Source: Metabacillus lacus
Lineage (GTDB): Bacteria > Bacillota > Bacilli > Bacillales > Bacillaceae
Direction of reading: 5' to 3'
Length of the DNA stretch: 64,000 bases
NCBI RefSeq assembly: GCF_009674805.1
Contig: NZ_WKKI01000005.1
Coordinates: 83,909-147,908, forward strand
The notes under the pieces were generated by a model. That model was not told where the DNA came from and did no database searches. It was given only the letters and a program-made list of their open reading frames with translations. A program made the position numbers and the translations under genes. Positions 28,651-37,516 of this stretch are shown here, piece after piece. Each line of letters begins with the position of its first letter. Position 1 is the first letter of the stretch.

Positions 28651-29724
28651 CATTACGCTCAGCATCGTGCCTGCGTATGTGCTAATGATGAAAAGTAAGG
28701 CGAAAAAGACTGCTGCAGCGGGGTGAACATTTTTCCTGAAGCTAAGGAGTATCAGCATCAACAGAATCAATCCGCAAAAAAGCAGCAGGATGCCCTGAAT
28801 ATTCGCGGTAACAGCAAGGTTTACAGGCGGTTCTGTCATTCCCGGGTGGAAGAATTGATACCAGCTGGAAATCCCTTCAGTTCTTGCCGTAACATCCACA
28901 TTATGCGGAGGAGCTTTTGTGCTCATAATGCCGGTAATAAAAAATACAATGCTGATCATAAACGTTTCTGCCTTTACCCAAGGCAGCGGGTTAAAGCTTT
29001 TGTCTTTCAGCGCTTTTCTTGCCAAGTAACCGTTGATAAACGCAAAGGCCAGCAAAGGAAGAATACTCACATGCTTTAAAAGCAGCAGCTGCCCATACGG
29101 AAGCACCCAGGAATTAATGTAGGTGTTAAAATCCAGAACAAACAGCATGACCGCAACTCCGCTCCCAATAATCAGCGCCATCACACCGAGGGCAAACGGA
29201 TGAAACCATTTCAGAAAAGCATGCCAATTGCTGCTGTTGAAGCTGAACCAGCCTGCAAGCAGTAATATTCCTGTCCATATTCCTACAGTCAAATAGTGAA
29301 CGGCATGGCTCAGCATGCCGGTCAGTACTGCCAGCGAAGCTGCATGGCTGGCATATCCAATGGCAAACACTAAAAGCAGCAAGCCAATGGTCTTGACTGC
29401 CTTTGGTGCCTTAAGAAAAACGGTAAGCCATACAAAAATAGAAAGCCAGGCAATCATCATCCAAGCTCTGCCTGCCTGAAATTCAAAGATAACGGAGTAC
29501 ATACTTTGCACATATCCTATGCTGCCTCCGAACGTTATAATCAAATTCAACACCGGCATGAATGATAGAAGTGCAATTCCCAGCGGAGCCGTCAGCATCA
29601 GCTGTCTTGGAACGACAACAGCAGGCTTCTTCTCCTCGGGAATATAAGCTAAAAATACATAGCCGGCCAACAGTGAAAAGAGCAAATAAGTCAGCCAGTC
29701 TGATAAAGGAAGCAGTACAGTCAT
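28648..29724 (-). CDS. copD: CopD-family copper transport membrane protein
   Basis: A 358-aa protein with about eight or nine membrane segments and the CopD domain. Conserved histidines lie in HAASLAVLTGMLSHAVHYLTVGIW and LLLKHVSILPLLAFAFINGYLARK. CopD is believed to import copper handed over by CopC. The ATG at 29724 lies one base after the copC stop, with AAAGGA inside copC. In B. subtilis CopC and CopD regions are fused in YcnJ; here they are separate coupled genes. Confidence 0.87.
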   Translation of the reverse strand: MTVLLPLSDWLTYLLFSLLAGYVFLAYIPEEKKPAVVVPRQLMLTAPLGIALLSFMPVLNLIITFGGSIGYVQSMYSVIFEFQAGRAWMMIAWLSIFVWLTVFLKAPKAVKTIGLLLLVFAIGYASHAASLAVLTGMLSHAVHYLTVGIWTGILLLAGWFSFNSSNWHAFLKWFHPFALGVMALIIGSGVAVMLFVLDFNTYINSWVLPYGQLLLLKHVSILPLLAFAFINGYLARKALKDKSFNPLPWVKAETFMISIVFFITGIMSTKAPPHNVDVTARTEGISSWYQFFHPGMTEPPVNLAVTANIQGILLLFCGLILLMLILLSFRKNVHPAAAVFFALLFIISTYAGTMLSVM

Positions 29725-29725
29725 T

Positions 29726-30286
29726 CTATTTTCCTTTCTTTGACAACAATAGTCCTGCACTCAATAGTACCACAATCCCGATGACCATGATCACAATCCA
29801 GCTGACAGAACCCCCTTCTGCTTCCTCAGAGGCCGTTCCCCCTGACATAGCTTCTTCTTCGTCTTCCTGAACAACCTCTTCATCTTCCGCAGCAGGGAGC
29901 TGTTCTTCAGGGGCTGTCTCTTCCACAGCAGCTTCCGGCTGTTCTGCATCTACAGTAAATGATATGCTGTCCTGCATTTGGTGGCCGTCTGCACCAATAA
30001 TATCCCAGCTCAATGTATAATTCCCGTTTTCCAAGGGAGCAGATGCTGTTCCTGCAAGCACCTCGTTTTCAATACGCTGATCCAGCTCTATCTCTTCTTC
30101 TCCCAAATTCAGGGTCATTGTACTAAGGTTTTCGATATTTGTATCGAAAATTAATTCCACTTCTGAGATTGGCTCAATAATTGTTTCGCCATCCTGAGGA
30201 GAAGCGTCTTTTAAATGAGTATGAGCGAATGCCTGTCCGGGCAAAAGAAGCACGGCGGCCAAAATAAAGAATACTAAGCGTTTCAC
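29726..30286 (-). CDS. copC: CopC-domain copper-binding protein, membrane anchored
   Basis: A 186-aa exported protein. The signal peptide ends QAFAHTHL, so the mature N-terminus begins with His, the usual CopC Cu(II) ligand; DGHQMQ supplies the other copper His. A long acidic linker (TAPEEQLPAAEDEEVVQEDEEE) leads to a C-terminal membrane anchor (WIVIMVIGIVVLLSAGLLL). It delivers or buffers copper at the membrane surface for the CopD protein encoded directly downstream. Confidence 0.9.
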   Translation of the reverse strand: MKRLVFFILAAVLLLPGQAFAHTHLKDASPQDGETIIEPISEVELIFDTNIENLSTMTLNLGEEEIELDQRIENEVLAGTASAPLENGNYTLSWDIIGADGHQMQDSISFTVDAEQPEAAVEETAPEEQLPAAEDEEVVQEDEEEAMSGGTASEEAEGGSVSWIVIMVIGIVVLLSAGLLLSKKGK

Positions 30287-30500
30287 ATTTATACACCCTT
30301 TCTGGATAAGTGTTCATCTTCAATGGTAACATGAATTGTTTGCAGACTGCCTCTCTGAATTCGACATTTTTTTTACACTTACACCCAGAAGATTCGCAAG
30401 TTTCAAATTATGTAAAGAGGTTAAAGGTAATGAAGTAGATGTATGTTTCATGCAACTAATGGAAAAATTACCAAATAACGATATCCTGGGAGGATTGTAA

Positions 30501-32042
30501 ATGGACAACAAAAATCAGCTTCATGGTATGCCGCAACATCCTGAGCCATATTGGCGGGAGGGCATTGACTTTCCGTCATTTCCAAGCTTAAACAACGATA
30601 TAAAAACAGATGTAGCTGTCATAGGTGCAGGAATAACAGGAATTACTGCAGCCTATCTTCTTGCAAAAGAAGGTAAAAAAGTAACAGTTCTTGAAGCGAA
30701 TGAAATCTTGAACGGGACTACTGCACATACTACAGCAAAAATTACCGCACAGCACGGCATCATTTATGACGAGCTGATCAGCCATTTTGGTTTGGAAAAT
30801 ACTAAATTGTATTACGATGCCAATCAGGAGGCTCTGGAATTTATCAGAAATCTGGTGAAGTCGGAAAACATCCATTGTGATTTCAGCGACCAGGATGCCG
30901 TTATCTTTACCAATGAAGAACCATACTTAGAACAGCTTCAAAAAGAATATCAAGCCTATCAAAAGCTGAACATTGACAGCACATATGATAGCGAGATGCT
31001 GCTGGATCTTCCGATGAAAGCAGCCCTCACCATGAAGCATCAGGCTCAATTTCATCCTTTAAAGTATCTCGTCCATCTCGTTGAAAAGCTGAAGGATGAA
31101 GGCGTCAGTTTTTATGAACATACAACCGCGGAGGATATTCAGGAAGGTGATGTGAGCAAGGTCATAACCCGGAGCGGCCATAGTGTTGAGGCGGATGCTG
31201 TGATTGTAGCGACTCATTATCCATTCTATGATGGCAAAGGGTTTTACTTTTCAAGACTGCATGCCGAGAGATCCTATTCTGTAGCAGTAAAGGCAGAAAA
31301 AGACCTGGAGGCAGGAATGTACATCAATGCTGAACAGCCTTCCCGATCTGTTCGCTATACTCAAAATGAAGCCGGCGAAAAAGTTCTGATTATTGGCGGA
31401 GAAGGACATAAAACAGGACAAAGCGAAAATACGTTAAAACATTATGAAGCTCTTCAAAGCTTTTCCGATGAGCATTTTGGGATTCAGGAATTTCCTAATC
31501 GCTGGTCCACTCAGGATTTATTTACATTAGACCAGGTTCCTTATATCGGAAAAATCACTGCCAACTCCCAGAATATTTATGTCGCAACAGGGTTCCGCAA
31601 ATGGGGCATGTCAAACGGAACGGCAGCCGCCCTTCTGCTGACAGATTTGATCGTTGGCAGGGAAAACAGATATGCAGATTTATTTACACCTTCCCGCTTC
31701 AAAGCAGATCCTGGTGTAAAAGAGTTTATAAAAGAAAATACAAATGTTGCTGTTGAGCTTGTAAAAGGCAAAGTGGAAGGCGCTGACAAGAAGCTGGAAG
31801 AGCTCAACCTTGATGAAGGGGCCGTTGTGAAAGTAAACGGAAAAAGAGCAGGCGCTTACCGGGATAGTGCCGGACAAGTCCATTTAGTCGATACAACCTG
31901 CACCCACATGGGCTGCGAAGTGGAATGGAACAATGGAGAAAGATCATGGGACTGCCCTTGCCACGGATCCAGGTTTGACTACGCAGGAGAAGTCCTGGAA
32001 GGGCCTGCAGTCAAACCTTTAAAAAAAGTGAATGAGAATTAA
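30501..32042 (+). CDS. yhfW: FAD-dependent oxidoreductase with C-terminal Rieske [2Fe-2S] domain
   Basis: A 513-aa two-domain enzyme. The N-terminal DAO-type flavoprotein has VIGAGITG (41-48) and extends to about residue 420. The C-terminal Rieske domain has CTHMGC and CPCHGSRF, the four cluster ligands. The architecture matches B. subtilis YhfW; the substrate is unknown, possibly an amine. GGAGG precedes the ATG. A separate terminator follows. Confidence 0.92.
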   Translation: MDNKNQLHGMPQHPEPYWREGIDFPSFPSLNNDIKTDVAVIGAGITGITAAYLLAKEGKKVTVLEANEILNGTTAHTTAKITAQHGIIYDELISHFGLENTKLYYDANQEALEFIRNLVKSENIHCDFSDQDAVIFTNEEPYLEQLQKEYQAYQKLNIDSTYDSEMLLDLPMKAALTMKHQAQFHPLKYLVHLVEKLKDEGVSFYEHTTAEDIQEGDVSKVITRSGHSVEADAVIVATHYPFYDGKGFYFSRLHAERSYSVAVKAEKDLEAGMYINAEQPSRSVRYTQNEAGEKVLIIGGEGHKTGQSENTLKHYEALQSFSDEHFGIQEFPNRWSTQDLFTLDQVPYIGKITANSQNIYVATGFRKWGMSNGTAAALLLTDLIVGRENRYADLFTPSRFKADPGVKEFIKENTNVAVELVKGKVEGADKKLEELNLDEGAVVKVNGKRAGAYRDSAGQVHLVDTTCTHMGCEVEWNNGERSWDCPCHGSRFDYAGEVLEGPAVKPLKKVNEN

Positions 32043-32051
32043 GGAAAAATA

Positions 32052-32083
32052 AAGAGCTCCTGAGCGCAGGAGCTTTTCTATTT
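32052..32083 (+). terminator. Terminator of yhfW
   Basis: AGCTCCTGAGCGCAGGAGCT followed by TTTCTATTTT. Confidence 0.85.
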
Positions 32084-32150
32084 TCATGCGTTTGACCTGA
32101 CAAAAAACAGGGGAATGGTTACTAGACAAATGGCTAAGGGGGAAAACTCA

Positions 32151-33002
32151 TTGAAATCTTATTTAAAAGAACTTTGGCAGCGTGTGAAACAGTCTGATTT
32201 AACAGATTTAGCTGCTGTTCTCGCTTATTACTTTCTATTGTCCCTGTTTCCCTTGCTGCTGTTTCTCCTGACCTTGCTGCCGCTGCTTGATATAGAAGCT
32301 GATGGCGTGATTGGGTTTATCAGAGAATTTGCACCGGGAGAAACCGGACAGCTGCTTGAGGAGCAGATACGCGGACTTCTTTCCAGTCCAAATGGAGGCT
32401 TGCTGTCCTTCGGGATTCTCGCCACGATTTGGTCAGCTTCCAATGCGACAAATGCCGCAATCAGGTCTTTAAACAAAGCGCATATGGTTGAGGAAGACAG
32501 GCCCTTCTGGAAAGTAAGACTTATGGCTATTATTATTACAATTGGTCTTGTAGGAGCCATGATTGTGGCGCTTGTTCTTCCAATTTTCGGAGAAGTGATC
32601 CTCAGAGGAATTGAGACGGTTATTCCGGTATCTGAACTTAATAGAATTCTCCTGAATGCTTCACGCTGGATCATTTCAATCTTCAGCATGTCGCTGGCAC
32701 TGGCTATACTGTACAGGCTAGCACCTAATACAGATTTAAAATGGAAAGATGTCTGGGTTGGTGCGGTAACTGCTACAGTTTTATGGCAAATTGCCTCTTT
32801 GGCATTCTCATTTTATGTGTCGGAATTCGGAAACTATCAGGCGACATACGGCAGCATTGGTGCCATCATTGTTCTGATGCTATGGCTCTATATAACAGGC
32901 TTAATCATCCTGATTGGCGGTGAAATTAACGCGATCCGCTACTGCAGACGGACAGGAGATGCCTGCCTTCCGCAGGAAAATGAAAAATCCCTAAAGGCCT
33001 GA
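32151..33002 (+). CDS. YihY/BrkB family membrane protein
   Basis: A 283-aa protein with six membrane segments (first: DLAAVLAYYFLLSLFPLLLFLLTLL) and the family's AYYFLLSLFP and YGSIGAIIVLMLWLYITGLIILIGGEINA motifs, the latter near the end. Function unknown, sometimes misnamed RNase BN. I chose TTG 32151, eight bases after AAGGGGG; ATGs at 32115 and 32130 lack usable ribosome binding sites. Confidence 0.85.
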   Translation: MKSYLKELWQRVKQSDLTDLAAVLAYYFLLSLFPLLLFLLTLLPLLDIEADGVIGFIREFAPGETGQLLEEQIRGLLSSPNGGLLSFGILATIWSASNATNAAIRSLNKAHMVEEDRPFWKVRLMAIIITIGLVGAMIVALVLPIFGEVILRGIETVIPVSELNRILLNASRWIISIFSMSLALAILYRLAPNTDLKWKDVWVGAVTATVLWQIASLAFSFYVSEFGNYQATYGSIGAIIVLMLWLYITGLIILIGGEINAIRYCRRTGDACLPQENEKSLKA

Positions 33003-33018
33003 CAGCCTCTAGGGATTT
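32985..33018. terminator. Bidirectional terminator between brkB-like gene and the B12 operon
   Basis: AATCCCTAAAGGC and GCCTCTAGGGATT pair, with A on the left and TTTTCAC on the right. It spans the ends of both converging genes. Confidence 0.75.
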
Positions 33019-33368
33019 TCACCTGTAATCACTTCATTTGCCCTGCTGAGGCATTCAACAAAGAATTTTGCTTTCTCTTCAGTAAATTCTTCCCCAATAT
33101 ATTTTTGCAGTATGGTATAGTTGTAAGCCAGATGACTGCTATCCATTCCATGTCTGTTCAGAATGCCGTTCAGCCAAATAGAGTAATCGATAAAAAATTC
33201 TTTATTTTGCATAGCGAAGCTGGTTTCCAGATGCTTCATATGATGTACATTGTCTTCCTTGCACTTTTCTCTGCCTCTGTCACCATACTTCTCCTGAAGC
33301 TCAGGATAATCCTGATAAATCTGATTCGTCACTTTCTCAACGATGCTGTAATGTAATGTTTCTATCAT
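33009..33368 (-). CDS. Hypothetical protein, last gene of the B12/kinase operon
   Basis: A 119-aa soluble, probably all-helical protein with a histidine-rich stretch (CKEDNVHHMKHLETSF, around 36-51). I do not recognise it confidently. The size and helical pattern would suit a globin- or phycobilin-like four-to-six-helix sensor domain, but that is speculation. It overlaps the preceding monooxygenase-like gene by four bases (ATGA), so it belongs to the B12-binding/kinase operon. Confidence 0.7.
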   Translation of the reverse strand: MIETLHYSIVEKVTNQIYQDYPELQEKYGDRGREKCKEDNVHHMKHLETSFAMQNKEFFIDYSIWLNGILNRHGMDSSHLAYNYTILQKYIGEEFTEEKAKFFVECLSRANEVITGENP

Positions 33369-33670
33369 TCTGCCACAACCTCAAACTTTCTAATTGTCGG
33401 AACAATCGCAGCAAGCTCCTGATCAGGATATTTCTTTTCAAGCTCATGGATTTTCTTAAATTCCTCACTCTGTACCCATGAAAGATAATGCTTTTTTTCT
33501 TTCCACTCCATGTGGACTGTAATCTCGCCTTTGCGCTTATCATTCTGAAGCAGCAGGAATTTCACAAATCCTTCTGCCCGGTCAACCAGCCTTGATCTGT
33601 TCTGGTAGATGGAAATCACTTCATCCGCTTTTTCTTCCGGAACCGCAAATGTTGAATGAACAATATACAT
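33365..33670 (-). CDS. ABM-domain (heme-degrading-monooxygenase-like) protein
   Basis: A 101-aa dimeric alpha+beta barrel protein of the antibiotic biosynthesis monooxygenase fold. Trp and His in WVQSEEFKKIH are ten residues apart, as the catalytic Trp66/His76 of IsdG, but the usual N-terminal Asn is not evident. It may degrade heme or another tetrapyrrole, or only resemble such enzymes. Its AAGGAG overlaps the kinase stop codon (10-nt gap), so it is in the same operon as a cobalamin-binding protein. Confidence 0.8.
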   Translation of the reverse strand: MYIVHSTFAVPEEKADEVISIYQNRSRLVDRAEGFVKFLLLQNDKRKGEITVHMEWKEKKHYLSWVQSEEFKKIHELEKKYPDQELAAIVPTIRKFEVVAE

Positions 33671-33680
33671 AATAAACTCC

Positions 33681-34802
33681 TTACATGTTTTGGACGACAG
33701 GCAGTTTGATATAGAATGTCGATCCTAATCCTTGGGTACTGGAAAATTCAATCGTACCCTGATGGCTTGAAACAATTTCATTGCAAACAGCAAGCCCGAT
33801 GCCTGTTCCCCTGTTTTTGGTCGTAAAAAATACACTGAACAGCTTTTCTTTCGTATGATCGCTCATGCCGATTCCATTATCGGCAATCGAAATAACAATG
33901 CTGCCATTCTTTTCTTCAGAAGAAATGACAATTGACCCTAGTTCCGGTTTGCCTGATTCCTGAATAGCTTCAATGGCATTTTTAATGATGTTTAACAGCA
34001 CTTGTTTAATCTGTTTTATATCAATGCTGACAATTTGGTCAGAAACATTTTGTAAATATTCAATAGAACAGTTTGCCAGAATAGAGTCACTTTGGCAGAT
34101 CATGACAGAATCCTTAAGCACCTTGGAAACAAGCACTTCTTCCCTGCTGCTGAATTTGGGCTTTGATGTATTTAAGAATTCATAAATAATATCATTTGCT
34201 CTATCCAGCTCTTCCAGCGCGAGATTTGTATAATGAACCGGTGCATCCATCTCGACTAAATGCGGTTTGAGCATCTGCAGCAGCCCTCTAACACTCGTCA
34301 GCGGCTTGCGAATTTCATGCGAGATGCTTTCTGCCACCTTTTCAACTGTGAGCAGATGATCCTGTTTGATAATCAGCTCTTTCATTTCATTCAGCGATAT
34401 TTCAAGCTCTTCTCTTTTTTCCATAAGAAAAATATTTTCATTAATCAAATCCTGCTCAAAATTTTTCAGAGCTTCCTTAATGTGATCTGACACTTCCTCT
34501 TTGTTTACACAAAAAATATGAATATATTCTTTACTGTCATATTGAATGTGCACATCAAAGAGACTAAGAGGATTTGTTTTTGTTTTTAAGTTTAATTCTA
34601 TCTTTGTAATAGATGGCGTTTCCAGAATAAACTTTGCAGCCTTTTTTTTGCTGCCGATGCTGACAATGTCCAGAAAGTTCTTCACTTCATCAAAATCCTG
34701 CAGGGTATTTTTGGACACTGCAATGATATCAAGTTTTTTGTCCACCAAAAAATATGGAAAGGGGATTTTTTCATACTTATTAGATATTGACAACATTTCC
34801 AT
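33681..34802 (-). CDS. Soluble sensor histidine kinase with PAS-like N-terminus
   Basis: A 373-aa cytoplasmic kinase without membrane segments. Residues 1-105 form a PAS-like domain (PFPYFLVDKKLDIIAVSK...LFDVHIQY). A coiled coil (about 108-145) leads to the dimerisation box SHEIRKPLTS with His162, then N (NIIKNAIEA), G1 (DNGIGM), F and G2 (GTGIGLAVC) boxes. The PAS-like and coiled-coil part resembles the N-terminus of the STAS protein at 36354-37106. It overlaps the upstream B12-binding gene by 23 nt. No response regulator gene is nearby, so the partner is encoded elsewhere. Confidence 0.9.
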   Translation of the reverse strand: MEMLSISNKYEKIPFPYFLVDKKLDIIAVSKNTLQDFDEVKNFLDIVSIGSKKKAAKFILETPSITKIELNLKTKTNPLSLFDVHIQYDSKEYIHIFCVNKEEVSDHIKEALKNFEQDLINENIFLMEKREELEISLNEMKELIIKQDHLLTVEKVAESISHEIRKPLTSVRGLLQMLKPHLVEMDAPVHYTNLALEELDRANDIIYEFLNTSKPKFSSREEVLVSKVLKDSVMICQSDSILANCSIEYLQNVSDQIVSIDIKQIKQVLLNIIKNAIEAIQESGKPELGSIVISSEEKNGSIVISIADNGIGMSDHTKEKLFSVFFTTKNRGTGIGLAVCNEIVSSHQGTIEFSSTQGLGSTFYIKLPVVQNM

Positions 34803-35466
34803 GGCGCTCAGTCCTCATATCTTGAATCCAGATTTTTAATTGCATCAGATCGGAAAAGATAACAGTATCTTCGGGACAATAAAACTCAAGATCATACGTA
34901 CTGGCTAGTTTTCCGCCTACCAGGATTGTCGGGACATGATGCAGCTCTTGTAAGACTTCTATATATTTAATCAATTGCGGCAGATGATATACAATATTAA
35001 CTGAAATTCCTATCACTGAAGGCTTCCACTTCTCAGCAAAATTTACTGCATCCTCTAAAGGAAGATTTGATCCCAAAAACTTGGCATCCCATCCATATTC
35101 CTTAAACAAGTTTGCGACCATGTTGATGCCGAGATCATGTTCCTCGCCGGACACACAAAAAAACATTGCTCTGTCCCTTGAATTCTTGGAATAGAGGGAC
35201 TGATAGTTATTTTCTTTGCTGGTTTTCTCAAAGAAGTAATTCGTAATAATGGTTTTGCAGACATTAGATGCAATATGCTCTTGTGCCACGGTCACACGAT
35301 TCTCTTCCCAGAGCTGTCCAATATAGTACATCGTGTCCGTTAACAATTGATAAACATCCATACTTGATGATTCTTCTGTCATATGCTCGTTCACCAATTC
35401 CCATGAATCACTAATCCGGCCGTTTATCAGTAACTTACTTAACTCCTGAACAACATCTATGTTCAT
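34780..35466 (-). CDS. Stand-alone cobalamin-binding protein (CarH/LitR-like), kinase-linked
   Basis: A 228-aa protein with a helical cap domain (residues 1-85) and a Rossmann cobalamin-binding domain (95-220), but no DNA-binding domain. Trp53-x9-Glu63-His64 (WEENRVTVAQEH) matches the W-x9-EH motif that packs against the adenosyl group in CarH. EEHDLG supplies the lower axial His110 (E-x-H-x-x-G). The CarH bis-His residue after the Trp is Glu54 here. GGVK/S-type loop: LVGGKL. First gene of a four-gene operon (B12 protein, kinase, ABM protein, 119-aa protein). Likely a light or adenosylcobalamin sensor. Confidence 0.88.
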   Translation of the reverse strand: MNIDVVQELSKLLINGRISDSWELVNEHMTEESSSMDVYQLLTDTMYYIGQLWEENRVTVAQEHIASNVCKTIITNYFFEKTSKENNYQSLYSKNSRDRAMFFCVSGEEHDLGINMVANLFKEYGWDAKFLGSNLPLEDAVNFAEKWKPSVIGISVNIVYHLPQLIKYIEVLQELHHVPTILVGGKLASTYDLEFYCPEDTVIFSDLMQLKIWIQDMRTERHGNVVNI

Positions 35467-35601
35467 TTTATCTCCAACCTTCTAAACGGCTTTCACCGTT
35501 TTAATAGCGTGATGATTAGGATACCTTCAGGGATTTATTTTGGCTCTTTCCTTAAGAGTAACACATGCATGGGAATTCATAAACCTTTAACACATTCTTA
35601 T

Positions 35602-35649
35602 TTGACAAAATTGCCTTTTTGACAAATTGAAACATGAATATGGTACACT
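35602..35649 (+). promoter_or_regulatory. Putative promoter of the B12/STAS unit
   Basis: TTGACA at 35619-35624 with a long 19-bp spacer to an extended -10 (TGGTACACT, 35642-35650). A second TTTGACAAA copy at 35601-35609 makes a direct repeat 17 bp away (TTTGACAAAATTG, TTTGACAAATTG), which may be an operator. Probable but not strong. Confidence 0.5.
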
Positions 35650-35686
35650 ATTGTCAGCTTCATTTTTAAAGTAGAGGTGAATACGT

Positions 35687-36367
35687 TTGAATCAGCAGGT
35701 AAAGACTCTGGCTTCCCTTTTGCTGGCCGGCGATACTGAAGAGGCATGGAAGCTGGTCCTCACGGAGTATCAGGACGGCAAGACAAGCCTACAGCTTTAT
35801 GAGGAACTGTTTACAAGAGCGATGCAGTATATTGGAGAGTTATGGGAAACAGATGACATATCTGTAGCGGACGAACACCTGGCGACCACGACGTGCGATT
35901 ATCTTTTATCCAGATATGCATATCTCTTAAAGAAAAGAAGTTACTTTGTAAATAATGATGAAAAAATAAAAAGAAACGCCATGTTTTTCTGTCTGCAGGA
36001 TGAACAGCATTATCTCGGCCTGAAAATGGCTTCGCTCGTCTTTGAGGAAAGAGGCTGGGAAACACAGCTTCACGGGGCAAACCTTCCTTTGGAAGATGCC
36101 ATTCAAACAGCAGAAGAGGCTAAGCCGGAAGTCATTCTTCTTTCATTCACGCTTTTGTATCATGCAGAAAAGCTGAGCAGCTATGTCAGGGAGCTGGAAG
36201 CCCTTCCGCACAAACCGGCAATCGTTGTCGGAGGAAGACTTTTGCCAAAATATGATTTTAGAAAATATTGCAGCGAAAACACAAAGCTATTGAGCAGCCT
36301 TTCAGATTTGGATTCGTGGATTGCAGCTGAGTTTGGACACGGAGTGAAGATGGATGTCAATGATTGA
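35687..36367 (+). CDS. Stand-alone cobalamin-binding protein (CarH/LitR-like), STAS-linked
   Basis: A 226-aa paralogue of the divergent B12 protein. It has the same layout: Trp53-x9-Glu63-His64 (WETDDISVADEH) at identical residue numbers, lower axial His108 in EQHYLG, and VVGGRLLPKYDF near the C-terminus. TTG start after AGAGGTGA. It overlaps the STAS gene by 14 nt. The two proteins are clearly homologous but diverged, suggesting an old duplication kept for distinct outputs. Confidence 0.88.
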   Translation: MNQQVKTLASLLLAGDTEEAWKLVLTEYQDGKTSLQLYEELFTRAMQYIGELWETDDISVADEHLATTTCDYLLSRYAYLLKKRSYFVNNDEKIKRNAMFFCLQDEQHYLGLKMASLVFEERGWETQLHGANLPLEDAIQTAEEAKPEVILLSFTLLYHAEKLSSYVRELEALPHKPAIVVGGRLLPKYDFRKYCSENTKLLSSLSDLDSWIAAEFGHGVKMDVND

Positions 36368-37106
36368 ACATTTACCAGTACCCTATTTCAAAATAAACAG
36401 AGATTTTGGTATCCTGTCATCTTCAAGAATTGCCAGAACAGTCTTCGCTCCAGCCGCCTCCTTTCTGGAACTGGTGGACGAAGACAGCCTGAACAAAGCA
36501 AAAAAGGTCCTGCTCTCTATAGAAAGAAATAAAACGGAACTTGTCCTGAAAACGGCATCCTCCCCATTTTCCCTTTTTGAAATATCATTCAACTGGGAAG
36601 GTGACGAGGCTCACCTGATCTGCAGTGAAAAGGACTACCGGATAGATGAACTTTATCAGCAAATTGAATCGAACCGCCAGCGCATTGCTGACACGGATTT
36701 TGAACTGCTGATCAAAAAAGAAGAATTACAAGTATCACTTAACAGGGTGCTGGAACTTTCCAGCCCTTTCATTCCTTTATCGTCGAAAGTCGTACTGATC
36801 CCGCTTTACGGCAACCTGACAGGTGATTTCGTCGAAAAAAATGTAAGCAGACTTCTCTCCTCGCTGCACGAAGGAAAACATGAAAAAGCCCTGCTGGATT
36901 TTCATGGTATCGGTGACTTAACTGAAGAAGGAATTTCTTCCTTAAACGATCTAATCCTTCAATTTAAAGCTATGGGTACCACAACCTACATGATTGGCGT
37001 TCACCCTAAGCAGGTGCCTGTACTGCACCGCGCTATCAAAGACAGCGAGGATATATACAGCCTGCCTAATCTGAAAGAAGCCATTCGAAAACTCCTTCAC
37101 ACCTGA
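36354..37106 (+). CDS. STAS-domain signalling protein with PAS-like N-terminus
   Basis: A 250-aa protein. Residues 1-95 (LPVPYFKINRDFGILSSSR...SPFSLFEISFNW) resemble the N-terminus of the neighbouring kinase. A short coiled coil containing KKEELQVSLNRVLEL matches the kinase's KREELEISLNEMKEL. A C-terminal STAS domain (about 145-250; LLDFHGIGDLTEEGISSL) resembles RsbR-type stressosome proteins. It likely forwards the cobalamin signal by protein-protein binding, perhaps to an RsbT-like kinase. Start ATG 36354 uses GGAG inside the upstream gene. Confidence 0.85.
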   Translation: MSMIEHLPVPYFKINRDFGILSSSRIARTVFAPAASFLELVDEDSLNKAKKVLLSIERNKTELVLKTASSPFSLFEISFNWEGDEAHLICSEKDYRIDELYQQIESNRQRIADTDFELLIKKEELQVSLNRVLELSSPFIPLSSKVVLIPLYGNLTGDFVEKNVSRLLSSLHEGKHEKALLDFHGIGDLTEEGISSLNDLILQFKAMGTTTYMIGVHPKQVPVLHRAIKDSEDIYSLPNLKEAIRKLLHT

Positions 37107-37145
37107 CTGTACGCTGTGGCTGCGGGTTATGGTGAGAAAAGTTAT

Positions 37146-37198
37146 AATCACGGCATGTGTTCGGTATAAAAATACCGGGCGCAAGCCGTGATTTTTTT
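37146..37198 (+). terminator. Terminator of the B12/STAS unit
   Basis: AATCACGGC and GCCGTGATT enclose a secondary CGGTAT/ATACCG stem; TTTTTT follows. Confidence 0.85.
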
Positions 37199-37484
37199 GA
37201 TTGGATGAGGGTGCTGTTGAATGGCTGGTGAGTACGTCCTGGGCAGCTTCCCTCACCAGAACGCATGGTTACTCTAGCATGTCAAGTTCACTATTGTAAA
37301 ATATGGAAATATGCTGCATTCTTAGAAGTCAGGTACACATAGCATTTATGAAAAAGCATTTCGCATACTAACTATACGATTTTAGAAAAAATACATTCTT
37401 TTTAATAAGATAAGCGAATAGTTGAAAATCTTAGTGAAAAAGATAGTTAATTAGTTGCATATTAGCCACTTAATTAGCGCAGGA
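37199..37484. other. AT-rich gap, nothing recognised
   Basis: No gene or strong structure was found between the STAS-gene terminator and the terminator of the lipoprotein gene. Confidence 0.4.
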
Positions 37485-37513
37485 AAAAAGAGCATATTCG
37501 TTATGCTCTTTTT
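37485..37513 (-). terminator. Terminator of the lipoprotein gene
   Basis: AAAAAGAGCATAACGAATATGCTCTTTTTT on the minus strand, just after the stop at 37517. Confidence 0.9.
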
Positions 37514-37516
37514 ACA

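Noticed and set aside
30320..30511. 63-codon minus-strand open frame upstream of yhfW
   Set aside because: No ribosome binding site, no recognisable composition, and it covers the yhfW promoter region.
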